A stretch of 64,000 bases of DNA from Lederbergia lenta NBRC 16444 (GTDB lineage: Bacteria; Bacillota; Bacilli; Bacillales; Bacillaceae_C). Both the position numbers and the translations under genes were made by a program. The first letter of the stretch is position 1; the number at the start of each line of letters is the position of its first letter. The notes under the pieces were generated by a model. The model searched no databases, was not told the origin of the DNA, and saw only the letters and a list, made by a program, of their open reading frames with translations. Location: contig NZ_BCVC01000001.1 of the NCBI RefSeq assembly GCF_001591545.1, positions 930,001-994,000 of the forward strand. The letters are read 5' to 3'. Of the stretch, positions 63,439 to 64,000 are shown piece by piece.

Positions 63439-64000
63439 ATGGAACGCTTACAAAAAGTAATTGCACATGCTGGAGTCGCATCAAGAAGGAAAGCAGAAGA
63501 AATGATCGCACAAGGCATGGTATCAGTAAATGGAAAAGTTGTGAAAGAGTTGGGGACCAAAGTAACTAATTCAGATAGAATTGAAGTGAACGGCGTACCA
63601 CTCGAGCAAGAAGGGAAGAGATATTTTCTCTTGTATAAACCAAGAGGGGTTATTTCAGCGGTAAAGGATGACAAAGGTAGAAAGGTAGTAACTGACTTCT
63701 TTCCACATGTGAAGGAAAGGATTTATCCGATCGGCAGACTAGATTATGATACATCAGGTTTACTTCTACTTTCAAATGATGGAGAATTTACCAACCTACT
63801 TGCGCATCCGCGTTATGAAGTCCAAAAAACATATATTGCAAAAGTGCAAGGTATCCCATCTAGAGAGGCGCTTAAGAAGTTGGAAACTGGAATAAATCTC
63901 GAGGATGGTCAGACTGCACCAGCCAAAGTGAAAATGAAGTCATTGGATAAACGAAAAGGCAATTCAATTGTGGAAATTATCATTCATGAAGGACGTAATC
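63439..64000 (+). CDS. rluB: 23S rRNA pseudouridine synthase RluB (C-terminus cut by window)
   Basis: 187 codons visible. The N-terminal S4 RNA-binding domain (about 1-60, MERLQKVIAHAGVASRRKAE) is followed by the RsuA-type catalytic domain with the Asp in GRLDYDTSGLLLL. It modifies 23S rRNA helix 89-93 uridines in homologues. ATG 63439 has GAGGTGGAAG upstream. It is in the usual place after spmB. Confidence 0.93.
   Translation, partial: MERLQKVIAHAGVASRRKAEEMIAQGMVSVNGKVVKELGTKVTNSDRIEVNGVPLEQEGKRYFLLYKPRGVISAVKDDKGRKVVTDFFPHVKERIYPIGRLDYDTSGLLLLSNDGEFTNLLAHPRYEVQKTYIAKVQGIPSREALKKLETGINLEDGQTAPAKVKMKSLDKRKGNSIVEIIIHEGRN

Overview
The window is low-GC DNA from an endospore-forming Firmicute of the Bacillus type. 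The right third carries sporulation and housekeeping genes close to their Bacillus subtilis order: nudF, an endonuclease-Q-like gene, spoIIM, fur, yqzK, xerD, deoB, punA, dacF, spoIIAA-spoIIAB-sigF, spoVAF, lysA, ribT, ypuF, scpA-scpB, dacB, spmA-spmB and rluB (cut by the window end). The left edge carries an SOS-type uvrX (cut by the window start), CDGSH and HesB iron-sulfur proteins, HMG-CoA lyase, the yaaN/xpaC pair, the two CoA-transferase subunits and yqkE.

Between yqkE (ends 6727) and yqkF (starts 43441, minus strand) lies about 36.7 kb of accessory DNA in four blocks. (1) 6.9-16.3 kb: a paeninodin-type lasso-peptide cluster with two successive cyclase+precursor modules (lasC1-lasA1, lasC2-lasA2), then a HPr-kinase-like peptide kinase, B1 (leader binding), B2 (leader peptidase), a nucleotidyltransferase and an ABC exporter. 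(2) 16.4-35.9 kb: an eps-like exopolysaccharide operon with chain-length regulator and kinase, nucleotide-sugar enzymes, six glycosyl/sugar-phosphate transferases, an EpsG-like polymerase, a bacillosamine-type EpsL/M/N set, a SinR-like regulator, a pyruvyl transferase, an orphan PP-loop protein and a flippase. (3) 36.7-41.7 kb: two divergent, homologous right-handed beta-helix proteins. (4) 41.8-43.4 kb: a phosphoesterase, then sinI and sinR placed convergently.

The main finding is the regulatory wiring. A 16-bp palindrome of the form GTTCTTTAtTAAGAAC, matching the known SinR recognition sequence (GTTCTYT and its inverse), occurs near predicted promoters of the lasso cluster (6976, 7112), the eps operon (16384, exactly filling the spacer of a sigma-A promoter; 16477; 17935) and the secreted beta-helix gene (39062, 39083). 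The small sinI gene is preceded by a clear c-di-GMP-I (GEMM-I) riboswitch. Read together, the sequence suggests one circuit: c-di-GMP controls SinI, SinI antagonises SinR, and SinR represses matrix polysaccharide, a matrix-associated beta-helix protein and a lasso peptide. This is inference; the individual parts are seen in the sequence.

Other notable items are a 41-residue Cys-containing lasso core, a probable EAR antitermination RNA between epsB and epsC, an unclassified structured RNA inside the eps operon, a 56-bp perfect palindrome between sinI and sinR, and a roughly 200-bp dispersed hairpin repeat present four times, one copy of which supplies the 3' end of lysA.
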